Made by a program: the position numbers and the translations under genes
In this document: in pieces, positions 10,582-19,018 of the stretch
How the letters are laid out: every line of letters begins with the position of its first letter
Numbering within the stretch: position 1 is the first letter of the stretch
Assembly: GCF_001709345.1 (NCBI RefSeq)
Contig: NZ_MDTQ01000001.1
Span: 62,001 to 126,000 of the forward strand
DNA: 64,000 bases
From: Terasakiispira papahanaumokuakeensis
GTDB taxonomy: Bacteria; Pseudomonadota; Gammaproteobacteria; Pseudomonadales; Halomonadaceae
Direction of reading: 5' to 3'
The notes under the pieces: model-generated
Told to the model about the DNA's origin: nothing
Seen by the model: the letters and a program-made list of their open reading frames with translations, nothing else
Databases searched by the model: none

Positions 10582-11013
10582 ATGTCACAGACGACCGATT
10601 TACCTGCTTTGGCCAAGATTTGCCTGAGCCAACAATATCGCTTACCCCAACGATGGGCGGCTTTGGCGTCTGGTGAAGTGGACTTTATTACGCGAGTGCT
10701 GGCCGATACCGCCCGTCTACAAGGATGGCTACGAGATGCCCAGCAGCCTGATGCCCAAGCGTTACAGCAATGGTGCCAAGGTGAGCCCCCTGTCTGGGTC
10801 TGTAAAAGTGCTTTGTTTTTACTGCAGCGCATGCCGGCTCAACCGCTACCGGAAGATGAGCATGAGGTGCTGGCTTGGCTTTGGGTGTGGGTACAGATTG
10901 ATGATGATGGGCAGTTTCCTGCCCATTTGAAATCGGTGCTCGCGCCGCGCTGGCCTGAGGTCAGGGCCGCTTGGAAGACCTGGCAAGGGCAACAAGTATT
11001 GGCGCGCGGCTAG
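10582..11013 (+). CDS. Tryptophan-rich protein of unknown function
   Basis: 143 aa. I do not recognise a family. It starts MSQTTDLPALAKICLSQQ, has no signal peptide or membrane segment, and is rich in Trp, Gln and Leu (for example LAWLWVWVQIDDDGQFP near residue 97). The composition suggests a compact helical cytoplasmic protein. It stands alone: divergent from the C-S lyase gene and convergent with luxS, from which it is separated by a shared terminator region. The reading frame is clean and uses codons like its neighbours, so it is likely a real gene of narrow distribution. Confidence 0.6.
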   Translation: MSQTTDLPALAKICLSQQYRLPQRWAALASGEVDFITRVLADTARLQGWLRDAQQPDAQALQQWCQGEPPVWVCKSALFLLQRMPAQPLPEDEHEVLAWLWVWVQIDDDGQFPAHLKSVLAPRWPEVRAAWKTWQGQQVLARG

Positions 11014-11029
11014 GCGGCGGTCGATCTGG

Positions 11030-11094
11030 GGACAAAAAAGTGGGCTTGATCAGTCGAGACAGGGCCAATGGGATAGGCTGTGACTGATCAAGCC
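11030..11094 (-). terminator. Rho-independent terminator of luxS
   Basis: A perfect 13-bp inverted repeat, GGCTTGATCAGTC at 11043-11055 and GACTGATCAAGCC at 11082-11094, encloses a 26-nt loop that can fold further. Read on the minus strand, the stem is followed by CCACTTTTTTG, a run of six T. It lies 17 bp past the luxS stop and may also block read-through from the convergent gene ending at 11013. Confidence 0.8.
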
Positions 11095-11110
11095 GAGGAT
11101 ATGATCGCGC

Positions 11111-11638
11111 TTATTCGCTGATCGGCGTTTCGACCTTAGCGAGAAACTCGTCGCTCAGGTACAACTCATCATTACTGTTGACCTTGACGCCTTGCTCAAT
11201 AATACCGCGAGCGATCGCTTGGGCTTCTTTCAATGAGTGCATCTGGTAAGTACCGCATTGGTACTCATTCAGCTCTGGAATGTCCTGCATGCTTTTGACA
11301 TCCAGTACATCCTGCATGGCGGCAAGCCAAGCCTGGCTGACGGCCTCTTCTGTGGGCTGGCCAATGAGGCTCATATAGAAACCGGTGCGACACCCCATCG
11401 GGGAGAGATCGATAATCTCAACACTCGGCCCATTGAGATGATCGCGCATGAAACCGGCAAACAAGTGCTCTAATGTATGAATGCCCTTTTCTGACATGAT
11501 CTCTTTGTTGGGCATGCAAAAACGTAGGTCAAATACGGTAATGGTGTCGCCACCAGGGGTTTGCATGGTCTTTGCCACCCGAACCGCTGGCGCATTAAAA
11601 CGTGTGTGATCAACACGGAAACTATCGAGCAAAGGCAT
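11111..11638 (-). CDS. luxS: S-ribosylhomocysteine lyase (autoinducer-2 synthase)
   Basis: 175 aa from MPLLDSF; E. coli LuxS has 171. The start at 11638 follows a strong GAGGAG site, whereas the upstream in-frame start at 11659 does not. LuxS splits S-ribosylhomocysteine into homocysteine and DPD, the precursor of AI-2, in the activated methyl cycle. The metal motif HTLEH is at H54, E57 and H58, the third metal ligand is C128 (in YQCGTYQ), and the catalytic Cys is C83 (in MGCRTGF). All expected catalytic residues are present. It is transcribed alone and ends at a strong terminator; no lsr uptake genes lie nearby, so AI-2 signalling as opposed to simple detoxification is unproven. Confidence 0.97.
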   Translation of the reverse strand: MPLLDSFRVDHTRFNAPAVRVAKTMQTPGGDTITVFDLRFCMPNKEIMSEKGIHTLEHLFAGFMRDHLNGPSVEIIDLSPMGCRTGFYMSLIGQPTEEAVSQAWLAAMQDVLDVKSMQDIPELNEYQCGTYQMHSLKEAQAIARGIIEQGVKVNSNDELYLSDEFLAKVETPISE

Positions 11639-11748
11639 GATGAACTCCTCATCAAACAAAATGGCCCCAATGGGCTGATGATCATAAGGGCTGATGATCT
11701 TAACGCCATAGGATAGCGCTTTTACCGCTGACCTGGCGACCTGATCTG

Positions 11749-11770
11749 GCCTCTGTCATTGGTCAGAGGC
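11749..11770. other. Inverted repeat between the NarL-type regulator gene and luxS
   Basis: GCCTCTG (11749-11755) and CAGAGGC (11764-11770) form a 7-bp stem with an 8-nt loop, downstream of the regulator gene and upstream of luxS. No T-run follows on either strand. It may be a weak terminator for the two-component operon or an operator for luxS. Confidence 0.35.
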
Positions 11771-11790
11771 GTGATTGATGAATGGAGGGC

Positions 11791-11890
11791 GTTACTTATG
11801 CGCGGGTGGTGTTACTTATGCATGGGTGGCGTTACTTATGCATGGGTGGCGTTACTTATGCGCGATGGGGGTTACTTATGAATAGGTGGC
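11791..11890. repeat. Five tandem copies of a 20-bp unit spanning the regulator stop codon
   Basis: GTTACTTATG recurs at exactly 20-bp spacing (11791, 11811, 11831, 11851, 11871), followed each time by a GCATGGGTGGC-like half. The copy at 11871 contains the stop codon and last residues (PIHK) of the response regulator gene. The remaining copies extend past the gene end, each carrying the same reverse-strand CATAAGTAA. Confidence 0.9.
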
Positions 11891-12633
11891 GCTGCGTTAA
11901 GCGCGGCCGCCTGGCGTTGCTGGCGCCACTTAGCCAACTCGACCTCAGCTTGTTGTAGTGCTGTACTGTTGAGCAATTTGCGCAGCATCGCAATGTGGAC
12001 GGCGCGCGTTCGCAGATTAAACATCTGGTTGGCGGTTTGCTCATGATCATGTTCATGCACATGAAGCTTTTCATACAGCTGTTGCAGCCGGTTTTGTACG
12101 CTACGCAGTGATAAGTTACGCCTTTGCGCAATCATGCGATCGGTGAGGCCCAAGGCGATATCTTGCAAAACTTCGTACTCCAGATCATTGAGGCCAAAAT
12201 GTCGATCCTGAGCTTGTTGTTGAACCCCGCGAACTTCGCGGTCAATGACGCACTGTTGCTCAATAAACAGGCTGCGAAGGGCTAATTGAAGATGTTCCTC
12301 GGAGGCCGTTTTGAGAATATAACCGTAGGCGGCATCATGGGGCACAATTCGGGAAATTCCCCGAACATAAGCCTCATCGGCATAGTTGGACCAAAACAAA
12401 ATGGCCGTTTCTGGCCGCTCTCGCCAAATGACCTTGGCGGCCTCAATACCTGTTTTTTGCGGCATTTGCAGATCCATCACGACGGATGCAATGTGATGCT
12501 CACGCGCTAATTGCTCACCTTCGGCACCTTGTGTGGCCTCCCATAGTTGCTGGCACTCTGGCATTGCCGATGTCACCATCTCCTTGAGAAAGCTTCGGTG
12601 TACGGGATCATCCTCAATTAATAGGATCTTCAT
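11872..12633 (-). CDS. NarL/FixJ-type response regulator
   Basis: 253 aa from MKILLIEDD. The ATG at 12633 has AAGGAG just upstream and overlaps the kinase gene by 20 bp. The receiver domain covers residues 1-120, with phospho-acceptor D54 in VVMDLQMP and conserved K108 in YILKTAS. The C-terminal helix-turn-helix of LuxR/NarL type begins near residue 150 (LNDLEYEVLQDIALGLTDR). A further ~45-residue helical, Gln/Ala-rich tail is longer than usual. Its partner is the GAF kinase encoded immediately upstream. The target genes are unknown. The gene ends inside a 20-bp tandem repeat, which may have altered its last residues. Confidence 0.85.
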   Translation of the reverse strand: MKILLIEDDPVHRSFLKEMVTSAMPECQQLWEATQGAEGEQLAREHHIASVVMDLQMPQKTGIEAAKVIWRERPETAILFWSNYADEAYVRGISRIVPHDAAYGYILKTASEEHLQLALRSLFIEQQCVIDREVRGVQQQAQDRHFGLNDLEYEVLQDIALGLTDRMIAQRRNLSLRSVQNRLQQLYEKLHVHEHDHEQTANQMFNLRTRAVHIAMLRKLLNSTALQQAEVELAKWRQQRQAAALNAAPPIHK

Positions 12634-13939
12634 GAGGTCTCCTTGCCGTATCAGTGTTTGAGGCGTGTGCGTGAGGGTGTGAGGCGTGGGTGCTTGAGCC
12701 TGAAGCATGAGTGGGTAGCGGCAGCTCAACCGATACCCGTGTGCCCTGACCATAAGGTTGGGGCTGAACCATTAAATGAGCGGCCATGAGTCTGGCGCGG
12801 GTATACATGTTGCGTAGACCGCTGCTATGAGGCGTGCCGTTAACGGCTAACCCATCGCCGTTATCATGAATGCTCAGAAACAGATGGGAAGATTGTTGGT
12901 GAATCACCACCTCAATCTGGCTGGCATTGGCATGCTTGATGGCGTTATTGAGGGCCTCCTGAACAATGCGGAACAGCCCGATTTGCGTGGCCTCATCCAG
13001 CGTATTTCCTAACCCTTCGGTGTGGTCGGTCAATCGGGTTTGGATCCGTTGACCACTATCTCGCACGGTACTGATCAGTAAATCCTCAATACCTTCTTCG
13101 AAGCCAAACAGCTGCAGGACGGTGGGTTTCACCGCATCAATCAATCGCCGTAGCTCCCGCATGCTCTCCAGCAGTATCTGGTTCAACTGCTCAAGCTCTG
13201 CTTGTGGTGGCGACGGTAAGCTCTGCAGGCGGGTGATTCTGCGATGGATACGGGTCAGATCGGCGAGTGTCTGGTCATGTAAATCCATACCGATGCGCTG
13301 GCGTTCTCGCTCAAGTTGCTCGGTGAGCCCTAGCGCACCTTGCCTTAGCCCTTCCTCCCGCGCTCGCATTTCAGCTTCGATGATGGCCAGTTTTTTGACT
13401 TCATTGGTTTGTCGCAAGGCATATAAGTAAGAGGCCAGCAAATCGGCAACATGCTGAGTATGCTGAACATCGGCTTCAGTATAAAAGTTGGCTACATGGG
13501 TTGAGCAAGACAGTGCGCCAATGATCTCACCCCGAACCCTTAACGGCACATGCAGGCGCGACCGCAGCTGCGCTTCAAAAATAGGATGATTCATCGATTC
13601 AGGAAAGATAAAGCGGTCATCTTGGGTGGCATCGGCGGACAAAATATAAGGCGCTTCGCCCAGTAATAAACTGCGAATCGGGCTGTGTGCGATCGGTACT
13701 GGGTGCTGAGCAATATGACCCCAATCGGTATTGACCCCGGTTTCATAGGCCGCAATATGGGTTCGACCATCCAGCAGCAGCAGCGTGACATCAAGATGAT
13801 CATGCGGAAGGATCGGTCGGATTTCATCCGAGACGGCATCGATCATGGGCTGAAATTCGAGTTGTCCAGCCAGGGCTCTTGAGATGCCTAGAAAATGGCG
13901 CAGTACCGATTCGGCACTGACCGCAGGGCGTGTCGACAT
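12614..13939 (-). CDS. Cytoplasmic GAF-domain histidine kinase (NarX/LiaS-type HisKA_3)
   Basis: 441 aa with no membrane segment, so a soluble sensor. A GAF domain spans roughly residues 15-175; a coiled coil (about 180-215, Glu/Arg-rich) leads to the HisKA_3 dimerisation helix, where H221 in GMDLHDQTLADL is the predicted phosphorylation site. An HATPase_c domain follows, with N-box EALNNAIKHA and a DNGDG motif. The His-rich tail (THASHPHAHAS) is low complexity. The stop overlaps the start of the response regulator gene by 20 bp, so the pair is translationally coupled. A GAF domain suggests a small intracellular ligand, haem or redox signal; no haem-binding motif could be assigned. Confidence 0.85.
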   Translation of the reverse strand: MSTRPAVSAESVLRHFLGISRALAGQLEFQPMIDAVSDEIRPILPHDHLDVTLLLLDGRTHIAAYETGVNTDWGHIAQHPVPIAHSPIRSLLLGEAPYILSADATQDDRFIFPESMNHPIFEAQLRSRLHVPLRVRGEIIGALSCSTHVANFYTEADVQHTQHVADLLASYLYALRQTNEVKKLAIIEAEMRAREEGLRQGALGLTEQLERERQRIGMDLHDQTLADLTRIHRRITRLQSLPSPPQAELEQLNQILLESMRELRRLIDAVKPTVLQLFGFEEGIEDLLISTVRDSGQRIQTRLTDHTEGLGNTLDEATQIGLFRIVQEALNNAIKHANASQIEVVIHQQSSHLFLSIHDNGDGLAVNGTPHSSGLRNMYTRARLMAAHLMVQPQPYGQGTRVSVELPLPTHASGSSTHASHPHAHASNTDTARRPHEDPIN

Positions 13940-14370
13940 GGTGAAACCTGCCTTTGTTTATTGTTGTTATCAGTCGTGTGTTGATCGCTATTTGTTTGAT
14001 GGCCCGTCTTTTTTAATGAGTCGTTTTTTTGATAAATCGTTCTTTCGATGAGCCCTCGTTTCGGTGCGCCATCTTTGATTCGCGCCCGATCAGTTAACGC
14101 TACGCTTTTTTGGAGGCCGCAGCGGTACGGACTTACGTGTGCTTTTTGCGGGAACCCGCAGCTTTTTTGCAGGAGTTCACCTGATTCATGCGCTAAGCCT
14201 CACTGACCCGGCCTTCAGTGAACCATAAACTCAAATAGTGCACAAAGCGCTGGCGTGACCCAATAGGGTGCATTTTGCTGGTGCTAATGGACAAGCGGAA
14301 CTGGATAGACGCTTTTAAAAAATAAGCATTTAAACATTTAGAACGACCAACCCGACAACAATAACAAGGG
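13940..14370. other. Intergenic region with degenerate repeats and an orphan hairpin
   Basis: A 430-bp divergent spacer between the GAF kinase gene and the sugar ABC operon. It should hold both promoters. It contains T-rich degenerate ~16-bp repeats (around 14010-14060) and the hairpin listed separately. No convincing ORF is present. Confidence 0.4.
14147..14168 (+). terminator. Orphan terminator-like hairpin ahead of the sugar ABC operon
   Basis: TGCGGG (14147-14152) and CCCGCA (14155-14160) form a tight stem followed by GC and six T (14163-14168) on the plus strand. No plus-strand gene lies upstream in the spacer. It may end a small RNA, act as an attenuator in a long leader, or be coincidental. 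Confidence 0.45.
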
Positions 14371-14376
14371 ATGCTC

Positions 14377-15408
14377 ATGTCTATACGCTCACTCAGTCAA
14401 ACCGCGCTGGTGCTGATGGTGGCAGCGCTGACGACCACCGCGCATGCGGATACTGCTGACCGCCGGATTGCACTGTCGAATAATTATGCCGGTAATTCCT
14501 GGCGCCAAGTCATGCTAGAAAGCTGGCAGAAGACCACATCAAAAGCCGTTGAGGATGGCTTGATTGCGGGGGCTGATGCTTATACCACGGCGGAGAATCA
14601 AGCCACTGAGCAGGCCGCTCAAATCCAGAACCTGATCCTTCAAGGATATGATGCCATCGTGATTGATGCTGCTTCTCCAACAGCACTGAACGGGGCCGTC
14701 CGTCAGGCTTGTGATGCCGGTATTGTCGTGGTGTCATTTGATGGGGTGGTGTCAGAGCCTTGTGCTTATCGTATCTCCATGGATTTCCCTGCCAGCGGTG
14801 TGGAGGAGATGGATTACATTGCTCAGCGCTTTCCTGACGGCGCCAACGTACTGGAGGTCAGAGGGTTGGCCGGTGTCTCGGTGGATGAGTTAATTCATCA
14901 AGGGATTGAAGCCGGTGCTGATAAGCACCCCCAGTTGAAGGTGGTCGGTTCGGTGCATGGTAATTGGTCTCAGACGGCGGCTCAGAAAGCGGTGGCTGGG
15001 GTCTTACCGAGTTTGCCCCGCATTGATGCCGTGGTGACACAAGGCGATGATGGCTTTGGCGTGGCGCAGGCTTTTGAGAACTCCGGGCGCCCTTTGCCGA
15101 TCATTGTTATGGGGAATCGTGAAGCCGAACTGTCCTGGTGGAAAAAGCAGCATCAGGCCAATGGTTATGAGACCTTCTCCATTTCCAGCTCTCCCAGCAT
15201 CTCATCGCTGGCCTTTTGGGTCGCTCAGCAGATTCTAGATGGCCATGAATTTCCCAAAGATCTCCGCTCCCCGCCGACTCGCGTGACCCAAGATACATTG
15301 GATGACGCCTTGGACGGACTCGCTCCTGGCTCCATTCTCACTGAGCCTTACACCGTTGATGATGCGTTGTCATTGAAGGCGGCAACCTCATCTCAATCGG
15401 CTGAATAA
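14377..15408 (+). CDS. Sugar ABC transporter periplasmic substrate-binding protein (RbsB-like)
   Basis: 343 aa from the ATG at 14377, with AAGGG a few bases upstream; a second ATG at 14371 is too close to that site. The signal peptide ends at AHA near residue 24. The mature protein has the periplasmic-binding-protein type I layout of sugar importers: NLILQGYDAIVIDAASPTAL is the sequence around the first hinge, and GIVVVSFD and VVTQGDDGFGVAQAF follow as in ribose/xylose-type binders. It heads an operon of ATPase, two permeases and an SMP-30 lactonase. The ligand is probably a monosaccharide or sugar acid, but I cannot name it. Confidence 0.85.
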   Translation: MSIRSLSQTALVLMVAALTTTAHADTADRRIALSNNYAGNSWRQVMLESWQKTTSKAVEDGLIAGADAYTTAENQATEQAAQIQNLILQGYDAIVIDAASPTALNGAVRQACDAGIVVVSFDGVVSEPCAYRISMDFPASGVEEMDYIAQRFPDGANVLEVRGLAGVSVDELIHQGIEAGADKHPQLKVVGSVHGNWSQTAAQKAVAGVLPSLPRIDAVVTQGDDGFGVAQAFENSGRPLPIIVMGNREAELSWWKKQHQANGYETFSISSSPSISSLAFWVAQQILDGHEFPKDLRSPPTRVTQDTLDDALDGLAPGSILTEPYTVDDALSLKAATSSQSAE

Positions 15409-15453
15409 TCCAGGCGGGCGTCGACTCAGTCGTCGCCCGTTAAGGAGGAGATC

Positions 15454-16962
15454 ATGAGTCAGCATACCCATACTCAAGGGTTGGTCGAGCTGTGTCACGT
15501 CAGCCGATCCTTTGGGCAGGTGAAGGCACTTTCTAATGTGACCTTGACGATTCGTCGGGGCGAATGCCTGGGCTTGATTGGCCATAATGGTGCCGGTAAA
15601 TCGACCTTGATGAATATTCTCGCGGGGACATTAGCGCTGGATGAAGGCGATATGACATTCGCGGGCCAGCCTCTGGGTCAAGATTATGCGGTGAATCAGG
15701 CTCGCGCCTTGGGGGTTCGGTGCGTTTTTCAGGAACTCTCTTTGTGCCCTAATTTGAGCGTTTTGGAAAACACCCATATTGCCTGCCCCGAAATTCGTGG
15801 CTGGCAGTGGCGCAAGCAAGCGGCGGCGCAGATGACTTCATCGCTAGATCAAATCTTTCCAGGTCATGGCATTAAGCCTCAGCACATTGTGGCGGACCTT
15901 TCGATTGGTCAACGCCAGATGGTGGAAATTGCGCGGGCATTTACCGCCGTCGACAGGCCCGTTGAATTAGTGATCTTGGATGAGCCGACTTCTTCGCTAG
16001 ATGCACGTGTCGCTCAGCAGCTGTTGAGCTTTGTGCGGCGCTTTGTCGAAGGGGGAGGCAGCCTAGTGCTCATCAGCCATATCTTGGATGAAATGTTATC
16101 CAGCTGTGACCGTATTGCGGTGATGCAGGATGGCCATGTGGTTGAGGTGAGGCAGGCGACTGATTATACCCGGGACTCTTTGGTTGAAGCCATGGGGCAT
16201 GCGGCATCACCAACTCACACTCAGTCTGATGTGCGCTCAAATGAGAGCTCTGTGGCTGATCCGACGGCTTCTGAGTCGATGACTTCTGGCGCTAGCAATG
16301 CGCCCCTTCGAGTTCATCAAGCCAGTGGGCCAGCGGCCCATACGCCTGTAATTGAGGCCCGGCAAGGCCAGATTATTGGTTTGGCGGGGCTGGCGGGACA
16401 TGGACAAAGTGCTTTTTTGAATAAGGTCTTGATGTCGCGACAAGGGGCGGGCCAAGTCGCCTTTGTGGCCGGAGATCGACAAACTGAGGGCATTTTTCCG
16501 TTGTGGTCTATCGCCGAAAATATGGCGATTACGTCTCTCAAAGGGCTGAGTCAGTATGGTTTGATCGAGCGCCAAAAAGTCATGGCTATGGCCAACCAAT
16601 GGCAGCATGAAATGGGGATTCGGACGCCTAGTGTTCAGAACCCCATGGGGTCACTCTCTGGCGGCAATCAGCAGAAGGTGCTGTTTGCGCGCGCATTAGG
16701 GGCCAGTGCGGATTTAATTCTGATGGATGACCCGATGCGGGGTGTCGATGTGGGCACCAAGCGCGAAGTGTATGAGCGTATTCAAGCTGAGGCAGCCAAA
16801 GGGCGGACTTTTATCTGGTATACCACTGAGTTTGAAGAGCTGAGTTACTGCGATCATATCTATGTTTTTCGTGATGGGCAGGCGGTGGAAGGTTTTCCGC
16901 TGAGTGAGTTGAGCGAAGCACGCGTATTGAGTAGTTCATTTGAGGAGGACGTTGTATGTTGA
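15454..16962 (+). CDS. Sugar ABC transporter ATP-binding protein (RbsA/XylG type)
   Basis: 502 aa with two fused nucleotide-binding domains. The first has Walker A GHNGAGKST (about residue 47), signature LSIGQRQMVEIARAF and Walker B LVILDEPTSSLD. The second has a degenerate Walker A (LAGHGQSAFLN) but an intact LSGGNQQKVLFARAL signature and LILMDDPMRGVDVG, the pattern usual for CUT2 sugar importers. Between them lies an unusually long Ser/Thr/Ala-rich linker, about residues 250-290. AAGGAGGAG precedes the start. The stop overlaps the next gene, pointing to translational coupling with the permease. Confidence 0.93.
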   Translation: MSQHTHTQGLVELCHVSRSFGQVKALSNVTLTIRRGECLGLIGHNGAGKSTLMNILAGTLALDEGDMTFAGQPLGQDYAVNQARALGVRCVFQELSLCPNLSVLENTHIACPEIRGWQWRKQAAAQMTSSLDQIFPGHGIKPQHIVADLSIGQRQMVEIARAFTAVDRPVELVILDEPTSSLDARVAQQLLSFVRRFVEGGGSLVLISHILDEMLSSCDRIAVMQDGHVVEVRQATDYTRDSLVEAMGHAASPTHTQSDVRSNESSVADPTASESMTSGASNAPLRVHQASGPAAHTPVIEARQGQIIGLAGLAGHGQSAFLNKVLMSRQGAGQVAFVAGDRQTEGIFPLWSIAENMAITSLKGLSQYGLIERQKVMAMANQWQHEMGIRTPSVQNPMGSLSGGNQQKVLFARALGASADLILMDDPMRGVDVGTKREVYERIQAEAAKGRTFIWYTTEFEELSYCDHIYVFRDGQAVEGFPLSELSEARVLSSSFEEDVVC

Positions 16963-18005
16963 GTCAGCGCTCGATCCTGTCATCATCCTCTTCTTCGTCT
17001 TCTGCCTCTGCATCGGCAGCCACTTCATCTTCGACATCACCACCGACGTCTCTGGTCGGTTCCCCCGAGTGGCGGGCTCATATTCCGCGCTTATTGAGAA
17101 CCTTGTTGCCCGCGTTTTCATTGACGCTATTGCTGTTGGCCATTTTTGTGATGCAACCACGGGCCATGAGCTATTTTGGCCTGAATTTGATGTTGAATCT
17201 GGCCGTGCCGATTGCGCTCGCCACGATTGCTCAGATGATGGTGATTGCGATTAATGATCTGGATTTATCGCTGGGTGCTTTCATCAGTTTTGTGGCCTGC
17301 GTCGCCGCTACTTGGTTGAATACGCACCCCGTCGCTGGGGCACTAGCGTTATTGGCTTGTGTGGGTATTTACGCACTCTTAGGGGCTTTGATTCATCTTC
17401 GCCAATTGCCTGCGATTGTCGTGACTTTGGGGATGTCATTCGTCTGGTCAGGTGCGGCCATCTTGCTATTGCCTTCGCCTGGAGGCTCAGCACCAGATTG
17501 GTTGCGTACACTGGTGTCGATTAAAACACCTTGGGTCCCTTTGGCCATTGTGGCGTCGGTTGTGCTGGCGCTATTGGTTCATTTATTGATGGTGCGTTCT
17601 ACCTTGGGGGTGCGTTTACGGGGCGCTGGCGGTAATGCTCAGGCGGTCGCGAAAAGTGGGGTGTCCTTGTTTAAAGCCCGGGTGACCTTGTATGCCTTCG
17701 CCGGTGTCTTCGGTGTTCTGGCGGGGTTATGTCTGGTGGGGCTGACCACTTCAGCCGATGCCGGTATCGCGATGCGTTATACCTTGCTATCAATTGCTGG
17801 CGTCATTCTAGGCGGTGGGGAGTTTGTGGGTGGCCGTATTGCCCCCATCGGGGCCGTGCTCGGCGCGTTAACCCTGGTGTTAGCGGGCTCCTTATTGTCG
17901 TTTATTCATATCGCACCGGATTGGCAGATCGGTGCCCAAGGGGCCATTTTGATCATTGTGCTGGCGTTACGAACGTTGGCCAACCGGATAGGAGCCCGCT
18001 CATGA
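16956..18005 (+). CDS. Sugar ABC transporter permease, first of two
   Basis: 349 aa, RbsC-like inner-membrane permease. The N-terminus is a Ser/Ala-rich low-complexity stretch (about residues 7-35, including eight consecutive Ser) that precedes the first membrane helix and is not part of the conserved domain. About eight to ten hydrophobic helices follow. GGNAQAVAKSGV, the cytoplasmic loop that docks on the ATPase, is visible near residue 226. The start overlaps the ATPase stop by 7 bp, and its own stop overlaps the next start by 4 bp. With the second permease it would form a heteromeric channel. Confidence 0.9.
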   Translation: MLSQRSILSSSSSSSSASASAATSSSTSPPTSLVGSPEWRAHIPRLLRTLLPAFSLTLLLLAIFVMQPRAMSYFGLNLMLNLAVPIALATIAQMMVIAINDLDLSLGAFISFVACVAATWLNTHPVAGALALLACVGIYALLGALIHLRQLPAIVVTLGMSFVWSGAAILLLPSPGGSAPDWLRTLVSIKTPWVPLAIVASVVLALLVHLLMVRSTLGVRLRGAGGNAQAVAKSGVSLFKARVTLYAFAGVFGVLAGLCLVGLTTSADAGIAMRYTLLSIAGVILGGGEFVGGRIAPIGAVLGALTLVLAGSLLSFIHIAPDWQIGAQGAILIIVLALRTLANRIGARS

Positions 18006-18982
18006 ATCGCTTAATGCAAGCCACGCTAAACCGCCAAGCTTGGGCCGCTCGGCCGTGGATCTGGTCATACGTTGCGGCCGTGTTGGTATTGATCGCGACT
18101 TGGAGCTTTACCGGTGGCGCTGGGGCAGGGGAATTACTCTCAGGGGCGCTGAGCTTTTCCGCTTTTTTTGCGGTGGCGGGGTTGGGACAAATGCTGGTGA
18201 TCACCACCGGGCCTGGCAATATCGATTTATCGATTCCAGCGAATATTGCACTCAGTGGTGCTCTAGCGATGAAGGTGATGAATCAACAGGACAGTCTGAT
18301 TGGGCTCGGCGTGCTGGCGGTTGTCGGTTGCGGGTTGAGTATTGGCTTATTCAATTATGTCTTGATTCGACTGCTGCGGATTCCGCCGATTATTGCCACC
18401 TTGTCCTCCAGCTTTCTGGTGTTATCGGTTGCCATTGTATATGGCCGGAGTGTCCGCATTCAGCCTCCCGAAGGGGTCTATCAGTTTGCCACGGGTAAGG
18501 TGCTCGGGGTGCCTTGGGTGGCGCTCTTAGTGATGTTGTTGGCGCTGATGATGGCAATTTTGCTTAAACGCACTCGTTTGGGATGGGGCGCCCTGGCAAT
18601 TGGCCAGAATCCTCGGGCCGCAGCATTAGCCGGGATTCCGGTGGAGCGCATTCGCTGTTGTGTCTATATGGTCAGTGGGTTGATGGCGTCACTGTGCGGC
18701 CTTTTGTTGGCCGGTTTCTCGGGAGGGGCTTCTTTATCGATGGGCGAGGAGTATCTATTGGCTTCTATCGCCGTCGTCGTGATCGGTGGGACTTCGGTCG
18801 GTGGAGGCTGCTCAAATGTGCCGGGCGTGTGGGGGGCATCGATTTTTCTTTATCTGTTGGTCAGTATGTTGAATACCTTTGGCCTGGGGGCTGGCGTGCG
18901 CATGATATTGACGGGCTGCATCATCATTGCGGTGATTACCGCTGTGAGCGGCAGTGCTGTTAGTCAAGCGAAGGCGCGCTAA
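18002..18982 (+). CDS. Sugar ABC transporter permease, second of two
   Basis: 326 aa from the ATG at 18002, within the ATGA overlap with the preceding permease. Multispanning RbsC-like protein; IGQNPRAAALAGIPVERIR near residue 200 is the ATPase-coupling loop. GMGEEYLLASIAVVVIGGTSVGGG-like sequence near residue 250 is typical of the family (here SMGEEYLLASIAVVVIGG). Sugar importers with two different permease genes usually pair them as a heterodimer. An in-frame extension to 17729 exists upstream but lies inside the previous gene and is not coding. Confidence 0.9.
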   Translation: MNRLMQATLNRQAWAARPWIWSYVAAVLVLIATWSFTGGAGAGELLSGALSFSAFFAVAGLGQMLVITTGPGNIDLSIPANIALSGALAMKVMNQQDSLIGLGVLAVVGCGLSIGLFNYVLIRLLRIPPIIATLSSSFLVLSVAIVYGRSVRIQPPEGVYQFATGKVLGVPWVALLVMLLALMMAILLKRTRLGWGALAIGQNPRAAALAGIPVERIRCCVYMVSGLMASLCGLLLAGFSGGASLSMGEEYLLASIAVVVIGGTSVGGGCSNVPGVWGASIFLYLLVSMLNTFGLGAGVRMILTGCIIIAVITAVSGSAVSQAKAR

Positions 18983-19018
18983 ATGTGTTGTTGGTGTCTC
19001 AATGGAAGGAGCTCTCGT

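Noticed and set aside
11656..11709. Upstream starts for LuxS
   Set aside because: The start at 11638 has GAGGAG and gives MPLLDSF, the conserved LuxS N-terminus.
17729..18001. In-frame upstream extension of the second sugar permease
   Set aside because: It lies wholly inside the first permease gene and encodes Arg/Cys-rich non-membrane sequence; the ATG at 18002 starts a proper membrane protein.
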